This document shows positions 42,975 to 52,685 of a stretch of DNA of 64,000 nucleotides, piece by piece; position 1 is the first letter of the stretch; each line of letters starts with the position of its first letter. This DNA comes from Arthrobacter sp. PAMC25564 (GTDB lineage Bacteria > Actinomycetota > Actinomycetes > Actinomycetales > Micrococcaceae): the NCBI RefSeq assembly GCF_004798705.1, contig NZ_CP039290.1:2914001-2978000 (forward strand), given 5' to 3'. The position numbers and the translations under genes are program-made. The notes beneath the pieces were generated by a model. The model was not told the DNA's origin. It saw nothing but the letters and a program-made list of their open reading frames with translations, and made no database searches.

Positions 42975-44402
42975 CTAGGCGCCGGCGCTGACGGCGCCGG
43001 CTTCCTGGGCGGCACGGGCGGCGTCGGCTTCTGCCCAGCTGCCCGGACCGGAGGCGAAGGCACCGCGGTACCTGGCGGCGGGGTGGCGGTCGTTCAGGCG
43101 GGCCGCGCCGAACAGTTTCTGGCGCAGCGGACCCTCGGCGTACTCGGACTGGGCAACGCCGCGTTCGCGCAACACAGGCATGACCTTATCGGCGAATTCC
43201 TCAAAGGAGCCCGGGATAACCCAGTTGATCACGTTAATGCCGTCGACTCCGGCCGCCTGCCATTTTTCGAGCTCGTCCGCGATCTGCTCCGGGGTGCCGA
43301 CCACTCGGGTGTTCTGCGCCTGCAGCCGGGCAAGATCGCCGACCACCGGTTCACGGTCGGTAATGGCCTTCGAGACCCACTCCTGGAACCCCTTCATGGT
43401 GTTGGTGTCGACTTCTGACAGCGGGGTGTCGGCCGGATAGACGCGTCCGGTCTTGTCCACGATCGCGGCGTGGGCCAGGTAGCCGTCGACGCTCACATAC
43501 TGGTCGTACTCCCTGGCTTTCGCCAGTGCTTCCTCTTCGGTCTCGCCGATGATGAAGGAAAGCCCCTGGAAGAACTTGATGTCTTCAGGGTTCCGGCCGG
43601 CTTCCACCGCCTGGCGGCGGGTATCGGCGATCTGGAGGGCAGCAACGTCGGGATTAGCCGAGATAATGAAGACGGCTTCCGCGTTCCTCGCGGCAAACGC
43701 CCGTCCGGACGCCGACGAGCCGGCCTGGTACAGCACCGGGGTGCGCTGCGCTGAGGGCGAGGGCAGGTGCGGCCCCTCGACGCGGTAGCGCTTGCCCTCA
43801 TGGTAGATCTTGTGGATCTTGGACGGGTCGGAGAAGATTCCGCGTTCCTTGTCCTTAAGCAGGGCCCCCTCGTCCCAGGAACCCTCCCACAGCTTGTAGG
43901 CAACGTCGACGTATTCCTGGGCCCATTCGTACCGCTCGGCGTGATCGGTCAGTTGATCCAGCCCGAAGTTCCGCGCACCGTTGTCCTGCACCCCCGTCAC
44001 GATGTTCCAGGCAATCCGGCCGCCGGAAATGTGGTCCAGGGTTGAGACCTGGCGGGCGAAATTGAAGGGGTGGTTCTGGGCCACATTCGACGTCAGTGCC
44101 AGACCGATGTTCCTGGTCTTCACGGCGAGCGCGCCCAGCAGAACGGTCGGATCATTGCTGGGGATCTGCAGGCCCTCGCGGACATACACATCGAAGTCCG
44201 CATCCGCGTCGCCATAGAGTCCGGTGACATCGGCAAAAAACATTCCATCGAACTTGGCCGCTTCCAGTGTCTGCGCGAGTCCGATCCAGGTATCCACATC
44301 GTTGAACTCGGTCTGGCCGGCATCCGGCCGGCGCCACTGTCCGTGGTGGATGTGTGAGGTGGTGTTCATAACAAAAGCATTGAAATGCAGTGGCTGCGGC
44401 AT
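42975..44402 (-). CDS. LLM-class flavin monooxygenase (NtaA/SnaA/DszA group), copy 1
   Basis: 475 residues from MPQPLHFNAFVMNTTSHIHH at 44402, chosen to match the paralogue at 49885. The pattern HHGQWRRPDAGQTEFNDVDTW, FFADVTGLYGD, NVAQNHPFNFARQVSTLDHI and SGGRIAWNIVTGVQDNGARN is diagnostic for FMNH2-dependent LLM monooxygenases acting on sulfones, nitrilotriacetate or similar. Reduced flavin must come from a separate reductase, not seen in this cluster. It is divergent from the ABC importer operon. The 267-bp gap between them holds an 18-bp tandem repeat. Probably desulfurises or oxidises an organosulfur or amine compound. Confidence 0.85.
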   Translation of the reverse strand: MPQPLHFNAFVMNTTSHIHHGQWRRPDAGQTEFNDVDTWIGLAQTLEAAKFDGMFFADVTGLYGDADADFDVYVREGLQIPSNDPTVLLGALAVKTRNIGLALTSNVAQNHPFNFARQVSTLDHISGGRIAWNIVTGVQDNGARNFGLDQLTDHAERYEWAQEYVDVAYKLWEGSWDEGALLKDKERGIFSDPSKIHKIYHEGKRYRVEGPHLPSPSAQRTPVLYQAGSSASGRAFAARNAEAVFIISANPDVAALQIADTRRQAVEAGRNPEDIKFFQGLSFIIGETEEEALAKAREYDQYVSVDGYLAHAAIVDKTGRVYPADTPLSEVDTNTMKGFQEWVSKAITDREPVVGDLARLQAQNTRVVGTPEQIADELEKWQAAGVDGINVINWVIPGSFEEFADKVMPVLRERGVAQSEYAEGPLRQKLFGAARLNDRHPAARYRGAFASGPGSWAEADAARAAQEAGAVSAGA

Positions 44403-44521
44403 CGCGGCGGTCCTAACGTTCGGGTGCATCTGGCGGGTGGGAACCGATGCTTCCAGCAGGATGAATGGCGGCGGAAATCCTGTGACCGAATGTGGGCTTC
44501 CGTGGCGCCGTGTTGCCTCCT

Positions 44522-44560
44522 GTTGAGGCTTTGCGACGGCAGGTTGAGGCTTTGCGACGG
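44522..44560. repeat. Tandem 18-bp repeat in the divergent promoter of the sulfur-type cluster
   Basis: GTTGAGGCTTTGCGACGG occurs at 44522-44539 and again, identical, at 44543-44560, a 21-nt period (two helix turns). It lies between the LLM monooxygenase and the ABC substrate-binding gene. It is a likely regulator site. Confidence 0.7.
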
Positions 44561-44669
44561 TAAAAAGCGTGCCGCGTCATTGACGTTGCCCGGGCAATCA
44601 TGACTGCGCTTCACTGGTCGCAGCTCACAACCAACCCTGAGCCTGAAGCTTCGAATGAGGAGATTTCCC

Positions 44670-46319
44670 GTGGCACGTCGACCATCCAAAACCCTGCTGG
44701 CGGCAGGATCAACCCTTTCCGCACTGGCCCTCCTGCTGACAGGCTGCGGCGCCACGCCGGCAGGTTCTGCCAGCGCCGGGAATTCCGGACAGAAGGTGGA
44801 CGGCGGCACCCTCCGGTATGCGAACCTGCAGGAACCGCCCTGCGTCTATGGCGGCTGGGTCCAGCAGGCCTACCTGTCCCGGCAGGTGCTTGACTCGCTG
44901 GTCTCGCAGAAAGCGGACGGCACTATCGTTCCGTGGCTGGCGCAGTCCTGGAAGGTCAGCGACGACCAGCTGACCTGGACCTTCATGCTCAAGGACGGCG
45001 TGAAATTCACCGACGGCACGACGCTGGACGCGCAGGCCGTGAGCGAGAACTTCAAGTACTGGGTCGGTGGCGGCAACGGCACCGTCACGGCCTACATCGG
45101 CGACTACTACGAGTCGAGCCGGGCCGTGGATCCGCTGACCCTGGAAGTCAAGCTCAAGGCGCCGTACTCGCCGCTGCTCTCGGCCCTGGGCCAGGGCTAC
45201 TTCGGCATCCAGTCCCCTGCGGCGCTGTCTGGCCGCACCAAACAGCAGAACTGCGAAGCCCCCATCGGATCCGGCCCGTTCACCGTCGGGCAGTGGAAGC
45301 GCGGGGAATCGATCACGTTCAACCGGAACGCCGGCTATAACTCGGCCCCGGCGACGGCCCGGCACCAGGGTCCGGCTTACGTCGACAGTGTTGTCTGGTC
45401 CTTCGTCCAGGACAACACTTCCCGCTACGGTGCACTGGCCAGCGGAGCCGCGGATGCCATCGGAGAAGTTCCCACAGTGAACTTCGACGCGGCCAAGTCA
45501 CAGTTCCAGGTGGAGCAGTACATCACCCCGGGCCGCCCGGTGACGCTCTCCCTCAATACCGTGCAGGGCCCCTTCGCCGATGTAAAGGTGCGCCAGGCGT
45601 TTGCCTACAGCTCGGACCGGAAGGCCGCCGTTGATTCGGCTTTCCTGGGCGTTGTTCCCTTCGAAGGCAACGGGACAGTGAGCAAGAGCACTCCCGGCTA
45701 CAACGCCGATGTTGCCGGCGCCTACCCCTTTGACCAGGCCAAGGCCAACAAACTGCTCGACGACGCCGGCTGGACCACCCGTAATTCCGCCGGCGTCCGG
45801 GTCAAGGACGGCAAGGAGCTTGAGGTCAGGATTGTCTTTGGCCTGAACTCCATTGTTACCACCGAGGGTGCCACCGCGCTGCAGAACCTGCAGGAGCAGG
45901 TCAAGCCCACCGGTTTCAAGGTCACCCTGGTGCCTGTGACACAGGCTGACCTGTTCTCGGGCGCCTACTCCACGCCGGACAAGTACGACGCCTCGCTCGG
46001 GTACTGGACCAGCCCCACGGCAGGCATCCTTTACATCAATTTCCGGCAGAACACCAAGGAGAAGCCCAACTACGCCAACTCGACCTTCTACAACAATGCC
46101 GAGATCGAGGGCCTCATCCTGAAAGCCAACTCGGCGAAGACCACCGAGGAAGCCAACAAGTACTATGGCCAGGCCCAGCAGCGGCTCAGCGACGAGGCAG
46201 TGGCCGTTGGCCTCTACACGCAGACCGCCTCGGTCGCCTCCAAGGCAACGCTGAAGGACGTCTGGCTCGAGGCTTCACAAGGCGAGCCCGTGTTCCACGA
46301 TGCGTATTTCACGAAGTGA
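44670..46319 (+). CDS. ABC substrate-binding lipoprotein (SBP_bac_5, dipeptide/nickel type)
   Basis: 549 residues from GTG 44670 (GAGGAG 7 nt upstream; an ATG five codons earlier is less well placed). Lipoprotein signal with lipobox LLLTGCGA (Cys about 29). The mature part shows the family 5 pattern GGTLRYANLQEPPC, IVPWLAQSWKVSDDQLTWTF, KFTDGTTLDAQAVSENFKYW and VKLKAPYSPLLSALGQGYFG. It binds a peptide-like or organic ligand outside the membrane and gives it to the two permeases downstream. In this cluster the ligand may be an organosulfur compound. Confidence 0.9.
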   Translation: MARRPSKTLLAAGSTLSALALLLTGCGATPAGSASAGNSGQKVDGGTLRYANLQEPPCVYGGWVQQAYLSRQVLDSLVSQKADGTIVPWLAQSWKVSDDQLTWTFMLKDGVKFTDGTTLDAQAVSENFKYWVGGGNGTVTAYIGDYYESSRAVDPLTLEVKLKAPYSPLLSALGQGYFGIQSPAALSGRTKQQNCEAPIGSGPFTVGQWKRGESITFNRNAGYNSAPATARHQGPAYVDSVVWSFVQDNTSRYGALASGAADAIGEVPTVNFDAAKSQFQVEQYITPGRPVTLSLNTVQGPFADVKVRQAFAYSSDRKAAVDSAFLGVVPFEGNGTVSKSTPGYNADVAGAYPFDQAKANKLLDDAGWTTRNSAGVRVKDGKELEVRIVFGLNSIVTTEGATALQNLQEQVKPTGFKVTLVPVTQADLFSGAYSTPDKYDASLGYWTSPTAGILYINFRQNTKEKPNYANSTFYNNAEIEGLILKANSAKTTEEANKYYGQAQQRLSDEAVAVGLYTQTASVASKATLKDVWLEASQGEPVFHDAYFTK

Positions 46320-46332
46320 CCGGCGGCGGAAT

Positions 46333-47289
46333 ATGAGCATCCTTGAAACGCGCGGCCTGCGCCGGGGCGCCGGGCGCCTCCTGACGGCTGCCGGCGTGCT
46401 CTGGGCCGCCGCCACCTTCACCTTCCTCATCCAGGCGCTGCTCCCCGGCGACCGGGCCACCGCGCTGCTGAACCAGCTCACAGGGCAGGTGCAGGCCCGC
46501 ACGCCTGCGGAGTTGGCCCCCATCAACAAGATGTACGGCTTTGATGATCCGCTCGTCGTCCAGTACCTGAACTTCCTCCGTGATCTGGTGGCCGGGAACC
46601 TGGGCGTGTCCTATCAACTGCACAAACCGGTGGCCGAGGTCATCGGGGACCAGGTGGGACCGACCATCGTCCTGACCTTCGCGTCGCTGATCGTGGCGTG
46701 GATCATCGCGGCCGTGGTGATCGTCGGCACCGCACGGCGCAACCGGATTGTGTCCTCGGTGGCGTCCGGCCTCGAGGCTGTGGCAGCAGGGCTGCCGCAG
46801 TACTGGCTGGGGGTCATCCTGCTGGTCGTCCTGGCGCTGAACCTGGGGTTGTTCCCGGTAGTGGGCGGCAGCGGGCTCGACGGATTGATTCTGCCCGCCC
46901 TGACCCTGGGTATTCCGCTGGCGGGATTCCTGGGCCAGGTCACACGCACGGAGTTCGAGAAAGCCATGGAGCAGCCTTTTGCCCTCTCAGCCCGGATGCG
47001 CGGGATGGGAGACACCGGCGTGCGGCTGCGCCATGTGCTGAGGCATTCGGTCCTGCCCGGCGTCACTCTCTCCGGCTGGGCGCTGGGATCACTCTTCTCC
47101 GGGGCAGTAATCGCTGAAAGCATCTTCACCCGGCCCGGGTTGGGCAAGGTCCTTGTCGCCGCCGTCAATTCCCGCGACCTGCCGGTGGTCTGCGGCATCG
47201 TCATCCTGGTTGCCGCCATCTATGTGCTGGCAAATCTGCTGGTAGACATCGCCTACACTCTCATCGATCCGAGGTTGAAGAACTCATGA
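46333..47289 (+). CDS. ABC transporter permease (DppB-like)
   Basis: 318 residues, start MSILETRGLRRGAGRLLTAA. Six membrane spans and the DppB-type sequence FLIQALLPGDRATALL, YGFDDPLVVQYLNFLRDLVA, LGVSYQLHKPVAEVI and the EAA-loop region GFLGQVTRTEFEKAMEQPFA. It forms one half of the channel. The stop overlaps the start of the second permease. Confidence 0.88.
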   Translation: MSILETRGLRRGAGRLLTAAGVLWAAATFTFLIQALLPGDRATALLNQLTGQVQARTPAELAPINKMYGFDDPLVVQYLNFLRDLVAGNLGVSYQLHKPVAEVIGDQVGPTIVLTFASLIVAWIIAAVVIVGTARRNRIVSSVASGLEAVAAGLPQYWLGVILLVVLALNLGLFPVVGGSGLDGLILPALTLGIPLAGFLGQVTRTEFEKAMEQPFALSARMRGMGDTGVRLRHVLRHSVLPGVTLSGWALGSLFSGAVIAESIFTRPGLGKVLVAAVNSRDLPVVCGIVILVAAIYVLANLLVDIAYTLIDPRLKNS

Positions 47290-48158
47290 CCACCGCAACC
47301 CTGAATGCGACCCGGGGCCCCGGGCTGCTGGCCGCCGCAGGACGGAAGCTGCGCGAGGTGCCCCCGGCACCCGCGGTGGCCGCCGCCGTCGTCCTCTTCT
47401 TTGCTATTGCCGCGCTGGCGCCACAGCTGCTGACCGCGCGGGACCCGCTGGTGATTGACCTGGCCAACTCCTTGCAGCCCCCCAGCCTCGCCCACCCGTT
47501 CGGCACCGACCAGTCCGGCCGGGATCTGTTCACCCGCGTGATCTACGGCTCGCGGGAATCGCTGCTGATCGGCTTGGGCGCCACCGTACTGGCCACGGCC
47601 GTCGCCTTGATCCTGGGCGCCGCCGCCGGCCTGGGCGGCAGGCTGTCCGACGGGCTGATCAGCCGCGGGCTTGAGGTTCTCTTCGCGTTTCCCGTGCTGC
47701 TGCTGGCCATGCTGTTCGTCACCATCTACGGGCCCAGCGTCACCACGCAGATCATCGCAGTCGGCCTGGGTACCGCCCCGGGCTATGCGCGGATGATCCG
47801 TGGCCAGGTGCTTTCCGTCCGCAATTCAGGCTACGTGGAAGCGGCCCATGCGCTGGGCCACAGCCGCTGGACCGTGCTGCGCCGCCACGTCTTTCCCAAT
47901 GCCATGCGCCCGCTGGTTGCCGTCATCACGCTCGGCATCGGCCAGTCCATTGTCTGGGCGTCAGGGCTGGCATTTCTGGGGCTCGGTGTTGCCCCTCCGT
48001 CGCCGGAGTGGGGCGCACTGCTGGATGCCGGCCGCATGTTCATCACCCGGGCCTGGTGGCTGGAAGTAATGCCAGGCCTGGCCATTGTGGCCATTGCCCT
48101 GGCCGCCACCTCGCTGGGCCAATTCATTCAGAAGAAGCTTGAAGGAGCACCGTCATGA
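47286..48158 (+). CDS. ABC transporter permease (DppC-like)
   Basis: 290 residues, six spans. The typical N-terminal ITARDPLVIDLANSLQPPSL region and HPFGTDQSGRDLFTRVIYGS, a hallmark of DppC/NikC permeases, are present, with EAA-loop VRNSGYVEAAHALGHSRWTV. It pairs with the preceding permease and overlaps the ATPase start by four bases. Confidence 0.9.
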   Translation: MTTATLNATRGPGLLAAAGRKLREVPPAPAVAAAVVLFFAIAALAPQLLTARDPLVIDLANSLQPPSLAHPFGTDQSGRDLFTRVIYGSRESLLIGLGATVLATAVALILGAAAGLGGRLSDGLISRGLEVLFAFPVLLLAMLFVTIYGPSVTTQIIAVGLGTAPGYARMIRGQVLSVRNSGYVEAAHALGHSRWTVLRRHVFPNAMRPLVAVITLGIGQSIVWASGLAFLGLGVAPPSPEWGALLDAGRMFITRAWWLEVMPGLAIVAIALAATSLGQFIQKKLEGAPS

Positions 48159-49888
48159 CCGCCACCCTCGAACACCGGGCCGCAGCAGCTGCCGTCAAGC
48201 AGGACCTGCTCAGCGTGAAGAACCTGAATGTGTCCTTCGCCGTCGGCAAGGGCCGGAACGCCGGACTTCACCACGTGGTCAAGGACGTGTCGATTTCGCT
48301 GGCAGCCGGCGAGTGCCTGGCGATTGTCGGAGAATCCGGTTCGGGCAAATCTGTCATGGCCCGTACGCTGGTGGGATTGCCCGGCGGCACGGCCCGGGTG
48401 CAGGCGGACACCTTGGAACTGGCCGGCCACCAGGTGGCAGCCCTGGCGGAGCGCCAGTGGCGGCAAGTGCGCGGCAAGGACGTCGGCTTCGTCCTGCAGG
48501 ATGCGCTGGTGTCCCTCGATCCCCTCCGCCCCGTGGGCAAGGAGATCGAGGAGGCGCTCCGGCTGCACGGCTGGGGGAACAATCGAAGCCGGGCGGCCAA
48601 GGCAGTCGAACTGCTGGCCAGCGTGGGCGTACCTGACCCGCAGATGCGTGCCGGGCAGCGGCCGGACGAACTCTCCGGCGGACTGCGCCAGCGCGCCCTG
48701 ATCGCCTCCGCCATTGCCATGGATCCGAAAATCGTGATTGCCGACGAGCCGACCACAGCGCTGGACGTTACCGTGCAGGCCCAGATCCTTGAGCTGTTCG
48801 CCGGAATGAAGGACCGCGGCACCGGCATCATTCTGATCAGCCATGACCTGTCCGTGGTGGCCATGCTGGCCGACCATGTGGCCGTCATGCAGGGTGGCGC
48901 CATCGTCGAGCAGGGCCCTGCCCATGAAGTGCTGTACAACCCGAAGCACGACTACACCCGGACGTTGCTGGACGCCATCCCGTCCGAGCACACGAAGGGT
49001 ACGCCGCTGTCGAGGACCGGCCGCGCGCGCATCACCGCCGTCAGCCGCCGTGTCCGCACCGAACGCGATCCCGCCGCCCCGCCCGCGCTGCGGGCAGAGA
49101 ATCTGGCCAAGAGCTACAAGGGGCCGGACGGTGTGGTGCGGACGGTGGTGCAGGACGTCTCCTTCCAGCTCGGCGTCGGCGAGACGCTGGGGATCGTCGG
49201 CGAATCGGGCTCCGGGAAAAGCACGACGGCCAAAATGGCACTCGCCATGCTGGAACCGGACAGCGGCCGCGTACTGCTCGATGGTGCGGCATGGACCGGA
49301 ATCACGACGGCGGCCCGCCGTGCGCGCCGCCGCCTGATGACCGTGGTCTACCAGGATCCCCTGAGCTCCTTCGATCCGCGCTGGAACGGGGAGCGGATCC
49401 TGCTGGATGCGATTTCCCGCCAGGATTTCCCGGCGGACGCGGACCGGACGGCCCGGGCCATTGAACTTGCCGGACAGGTGGGGCTGCAAGCGCAACACCT
49501 GTCCAAACATCCGCTGCAGCTCTCCGGCGGACAACGGCAGCGCCTGGCCATTGCGCGGGCGCTGGCCCCGGAGCCCGAAGTCATCGTGCTGGATGAGGCG
49601 GTCTCAGCCCTGGATGTGTCCGTGCAGGCGCAGGTCCTGGATCTGCTCTCGGACCTGCAGCAGGAACTGGGACTAAGCTATCTCTTCATCTCCCATGATC
49701 TGGGCGTCATCCACCACATGAGCGACCGGGTGCTGGTGATGAAAGACGGCAGGGCGGTGGAACAAGGAACCGCGGAGGAGATCTTCAACAACCCGCAACA
49801 GCCGTATACCCAGGAACTGCTCGCATCCGTGCCCGCGCTGGGCCTGGCCGGCGCGGGCCGGTCCAACAGCCACGGAGGCACAGAATGA
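48155..49888 (+). CDS. Double ABC ATPase (fused DppD-DppF)
   Basis: 577 residues with two full nucleotide-binding domains in tandem. First: Walker A GESGSGKSVMAR, signature LSGGLRQRALIA, Walker B IVIADEPTTALD, H-loop LISHDLSVVA. Second: GESGSGKSTTAKM, LSGGQRQRLAIARAL, VIVLDEAVSALD, FISHDLGVIHH. Each domain ends with the oligopeptide-type C-terminal region. It energises the importer. The stop overlaps the start of the second LLM gene. Confidence 0.93.
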   Translation: MTATLEHRAAAAAVKQDLLSVKNLNVSFAVGKGRNAGLHHVVKDVSISLAAGECLAIVGESGSGKSVMARTLVGLPGGTARVQADTLELAGHQVAALAERQWRQVRGKDVGFVLQDALVSLDPLRPVGKEIEEALRLHGWGNNRSRAAKAVELLASVGVPDPQMRAGQRPDELSGGLRQRALIASAIAMDPKIVIADEPTTALDVTVQAQILELFAGMKDRGTGIILISHDLSVVAMLADHVAVMQGGAIVEQGPAHEVLYNPKHDYTRTLLDAIPSEHTKGTPLSRTGRARITAVSRRVRTERDPAAPPALRAENLAKSYKGPDGVVRTVVQDVSFQLGVGETLGIVGESGSGKSTTAKMALAMLEPDSGRVLLDGAAWTGITTAARRARRRLMTVVYQDPLSSFDPRWNGERILLDAISRQDFPADADRTARAIELAGQVGLQAQHLSKHPLQLSGGQRQRLAIARALAPEPEVIVLDEAVSALDVSVQAQVLDLLSDLQQELGLSYLFISHDLGVIHHMSDRVLVMKDGRAVEQGTAEEIFNNPQQPYTQELLASVPALGLAGAGRSNSHGGTE

Positions 49889-51288
49889 CCCGCCCGCTGC
49901 ACTTCAACGCATTCCTGATGAACACGGGATCCCACATCCAGCATGGACAGTGGCGGCACCCGGACGCCCGACAGGCCGAATTCAACGATGTCGGGCTGTG
50001 GATCGAGCTGGCCGGAATACTGGAGGAAGGATTCTTCGACGCGATGTTCTTCGCCGATGTGACCGGCCTCTACGGTCCGGTGGACGGTGTCTACACGGAC
50101 AACGTGCACGAAGGCCTGCAGATTCCGAGCAACGACCCGGCGGTCCTGCTCGGCGCCCTGGCCGTCCACACGCAAAACATTGGCCTGGCGTATACCTCCA
50201 ATACGATGCAGAACCATCCGTTCAACTTTGCGCGGCAGGCTTCCACGCTGGACCATATCTCCAACGGACGCATCGCGTGGAACATCGTGACCGGAACCCA
50301 GGAGAACTCTGCCCGCAACTTCGGCCTCCCCGCGCTGGCGGAACACGACGCCCGGTACGACTGGGCCGATGAGTACCTGGATGTGGTCTACAAGCTCTGG
50401 GAAGGATCCTGGGACGAGGGAGCGCTGCTCAAGGACAGGGACCGGGGAACATACTCAGACCCGGCAAAGATCCACAAGATCCACCATGAGGGGCTGCGCT
50501 ACAAGGTCGCGGGCCCGCACCTGCCCTCGCCGTCACCCCAGCGGACGCCGCTGCTCTTCCAGGCAGGGGGTTCGGCGCGAGGCAGCCGCTTCGCTGCGCA
50601 GCATGCCGAAGCGGTCTTCCTCGGTACCCCGACCCCTGAGGTCGCTCACGGACACATCCGGAAGGCCCGCGCGCTTGTCGTAGGCGCCGGGCGCCAGCCG
50701 CAGGACATCAAGTTCTTCCCGGGGCTCAGCTTCGTGGTGGGGTCCACCGCGGCGGAGGTGCGGCGCAAGGAGTCCGACTACCTGCAGTACGCATCGGTGG
50801 TGGGCTACCTCACCCATGCCTCGCTCGGGATCCTGCCCGACGGCACCCGGCTGCCCGAAGACACACCCTTGAAGGACCTCCCGAACAACGGCGGGCAGGG
50901 GCACGTGGACTGGCTGCGCGCGGCCATCCCCGACCGCGAACCCACCCTGGCCGACCTGACCCAGGGCCGGCTGCGCCGCGGCTACGTGGCCGGCACCCCG
51001 GACCAGATCGCAGACCGTCTGGCCGACTGGCAGGCCGCAGGCGCGGATGGCATCAATGTCATCAACTGGCGCCTGCCCGGCAGCTACCAGGAGTTCAACG
51101 AACAGCTCCTGCCGACGCTCCAGCGCCGGGGGCTGGCCAAGACGGAGTATGCCGAGGGCACCTTGCGCCGCAAGCTCTTCGGACAGGACCGGCTCAATGA
51201 ACGCCACCCTGCCGCCCGCTACCGTGGCGCCTTCGGCAACGCCAACCCGAACGACACCACCATCGAAAAGGAACTTGTCCATGACTAA
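49885..51288 (+). CDS. LLM-class flavin monooxygenase, copy 2
   Basis: 467 residues, start MTRPLHFNAFLMNTGSHIQH. A close paralogue of the gene at 42975-44402, with the same sequence of blocks: HGQWRHPDARQAEFNDVGLW, FFADVTGLYGP, NTMQNHPFNFARQASTLDHI, NGRIAWNIVTGTQENSARN, GTPDQIADRLADWQAAGADG. Needs reduced FMN from a partner. Being encoded at the end of the ABC operon and coupled to it, it likely acts on the imported compound. The two paralogues may act on successive intermediates or on different analogues. Confidence 0.87.
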   Translation: MTRPLHFNAFLMNTGSHIQHGQWRHPDARQAEFNDVGLWIELAGILEEGFFDAMFFADVTGLYGPVDGVYTDNVHEGLQIPSNDPAVLLGALAVHTQNIGLAYTSNTMQNHPFNFARQASTLDHISNGRIAWNIVTGTQENSARNFGLPALAEHDARYDWADEYLDVVYKLWEGSWDEGALLKDRDRGTYSDPAKIHKIHHEGLRYKVAGPHLPSPSPQRTPLLFQAGGSARGSRFAAQHAEAVFLGTPTPEVAHGHIRKARALVVGAGRQPQDIKFFPGLSFVVGSTAAEVRRKESDYLQYASVVGYLTHASLGILPDGTRLPEDTPLKDLPNNGGQGHVDWLRAAIPDREPTLADLTQGRLRRGYVAGTPDQIADRLADWQAAGADGINVINWRLPGSYQEFNEQLLPTLQRRGLAKTEYAEGTLRRKLFGQDRLNERHPAARYRGAFGNANPNDTTIEKELVHD

Positions 51289-52528
51289 TACACTGCAGGC
51301 AGCGCCGGCGCCCTTGACCGACCGGGAACTGCTGGACATTTTCCAGCCCGTCTTTGACCGCATCCGCGAAGGTGCCATCGACAGGGAAACAGACCGCCGG
51401 CTACCCCACAAGGAAATCGGCTGGCTCCGGGAGGCCGGCTTTGGCCGGCTGCGGGTCCCCCGCGAGGCCGGAGGCTTCGGCGTCGGCATCGGCCAGCTGG
51501 TGCAGCTGCTGATCGGCCTGGGCACCGCGGATTCCAACATCCCGCAGGCGCTGCGCGGCCACATCGGCTTCGTGGAATACGTCCTGGCCCATCCGGACGC
51601 CGCGTACCGGGAATTCTGGTTTGCCGAGCTGGCCGCCGGAGCACTGGTGGGCAATGCCGAAAGCGAGCGCACCGGCACATTCGGAGAGCCTGCCACGAAG
51701 GTCACCCCGGTGGACGGGCGGCTGGTGCTGAACGGCGCGAAGTACTACACAACGGGGTCCATTTTCGCGGACTGGATCCACGTGGGTGTTGGCGTGGATC
51801 AGGCCGGGGACGGCGGGCCCGGCCTGGCCACCGTGCAGGTCCGCGCCGACGCGGCGGGCGTGCGGATCCACGATGACTGGGACGGTTTCGGCCAGCGCCT
51901 GACCGGATCCGGCACCACCGAGTTCACGGGTGTGGAAGTGGATCCGCGGCTCCTGAACCTGCGCGGCGCCGGCGAGTTCACCGCAACTGTCCAGAACGCC
52001 GTGTACCAGCTGGTCCACCTTGCGGCGCTCGCAGGAATCGGGGCCGCCGCGCTGGAAGAGATCACCGCGTTCATCCGGTCCCGGACCCGTAACCTGTTCA
52101 ACCCCGCCGTCGCGCCGGAGCGGGACCCGGTTTCCCTGCAGGTCATCGGCTGGGGGTACGGCACCGTCGAAACCGTCAAGGCAACCGTCCTGGCCGCCGC
52201 GCTCACGGTGCAGAGGGCGAGTGACGCGCAGCAGGCCGGCACCGCCGTCGACCGCGATTTCGCGGAAGCCGATGCGCATGTTTACGGTGTCCAGTCGACC
52301 GTGATCGATCTGGTGCTCGGCCTGGTTTCCCGCGTGTTCGAGGTGGGCGGGGCCTCCGCGACGTCGCGGTCCCGCCAACTGGACCGGCTGTGGCGCAACG
52401 CGCGGACCATTTCCTCCCACAATCCGGCGATCTACCGGCAGCAGGCTGTTGGCGACTTTGTCGTCAACGGGGTGGCGCCCAGTGCCGGCATCCTCGGCCT
52501 GCTCGCCGGCGCACCCCGGGAACCCTGA
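51281..52528 (+). CDS. Acyl-CoA-dehydrogenase-fold flavoenzyme (SfnB/DszC-like)
   Basis: 415 residues. ATG 51281 overlaps the end of the preceding gene by eight bases. Motifs: IGWLREAGFGRLRVPREAGG, GNAESERTGTFGEPATKVTP, YTTGSIFADWIHVGVGVDQA, and the C-terminal FEVGGASATSRSRQLDRLWR with NARTISSHNPAIYRQQ, shared by DszC and SfnB proteins of sulfur acquisition. It lacks the acyl-CoA dehydrogenase catalytic glutamate pattern. Likely an FMNH2-dependent S- or N-oxygenase feeding the LLM enzymes. Ends the operon, which is closed by a strong hairpin. Confidence 0.85.
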   Translation: MTNTLQAAPAPLTDRELLDIFQPVFDRIREGAIDRETDRRLPHKEIGWLREAGFGRLRVPREAGGFGVGIGQLVQLLIGLGTADSNIPQALRGHIGFVEYVLAHPDAAYREFWFAELAAGALVGNAESERTGTFGEPATKVTPVDGRLVLNGAKYYTTGSIFADWIHVGVGVDQAGDGGPGLATVQVRADAAGVRIHDDWDGFGQRLTGSGTTEFTGVEVDPRLLNLRGAGEFTATVQNAVYQLVHLAALAGIGAAALEEITAFIRSRTRNLFNPAVAPERDPVSLQVIGWGYGTVETVKATVLAAALTVQRASDAQQAGTAVDRDFAEADAHVYGVQSTVIDLVLGLVSRVFEVGGASATSRSRQLDRLWRNARTISSHNPAIYRQQAVGDFVVNGVAPSAGILGLLAGAPREP

Positions 52529-52537
52529 ACCGCACGG

Positions 52538-52570
52538 CCCCGGTTGACGCCCAAAAGGCGTCAACCGGGG
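52538..52570 (+). terminator. Terminator of the sulfur-type operon
   Basis: A perfect 14-bp stem (CCCCGGTTGACGCC and its complement) around CAAAA. No T-run follows. Confidence 0.75.
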
Positions 52571-52685
52571 TCCGATGTTACTTAAACCATGCCCAGCGCC
52601 CTTCGAGGAAAAACAGCCTAAACTGCTTGGCCATAAAGATGGAGGCACCGGATCATCCGTGACAAGGCCGGGCGGGATTCAAGGT

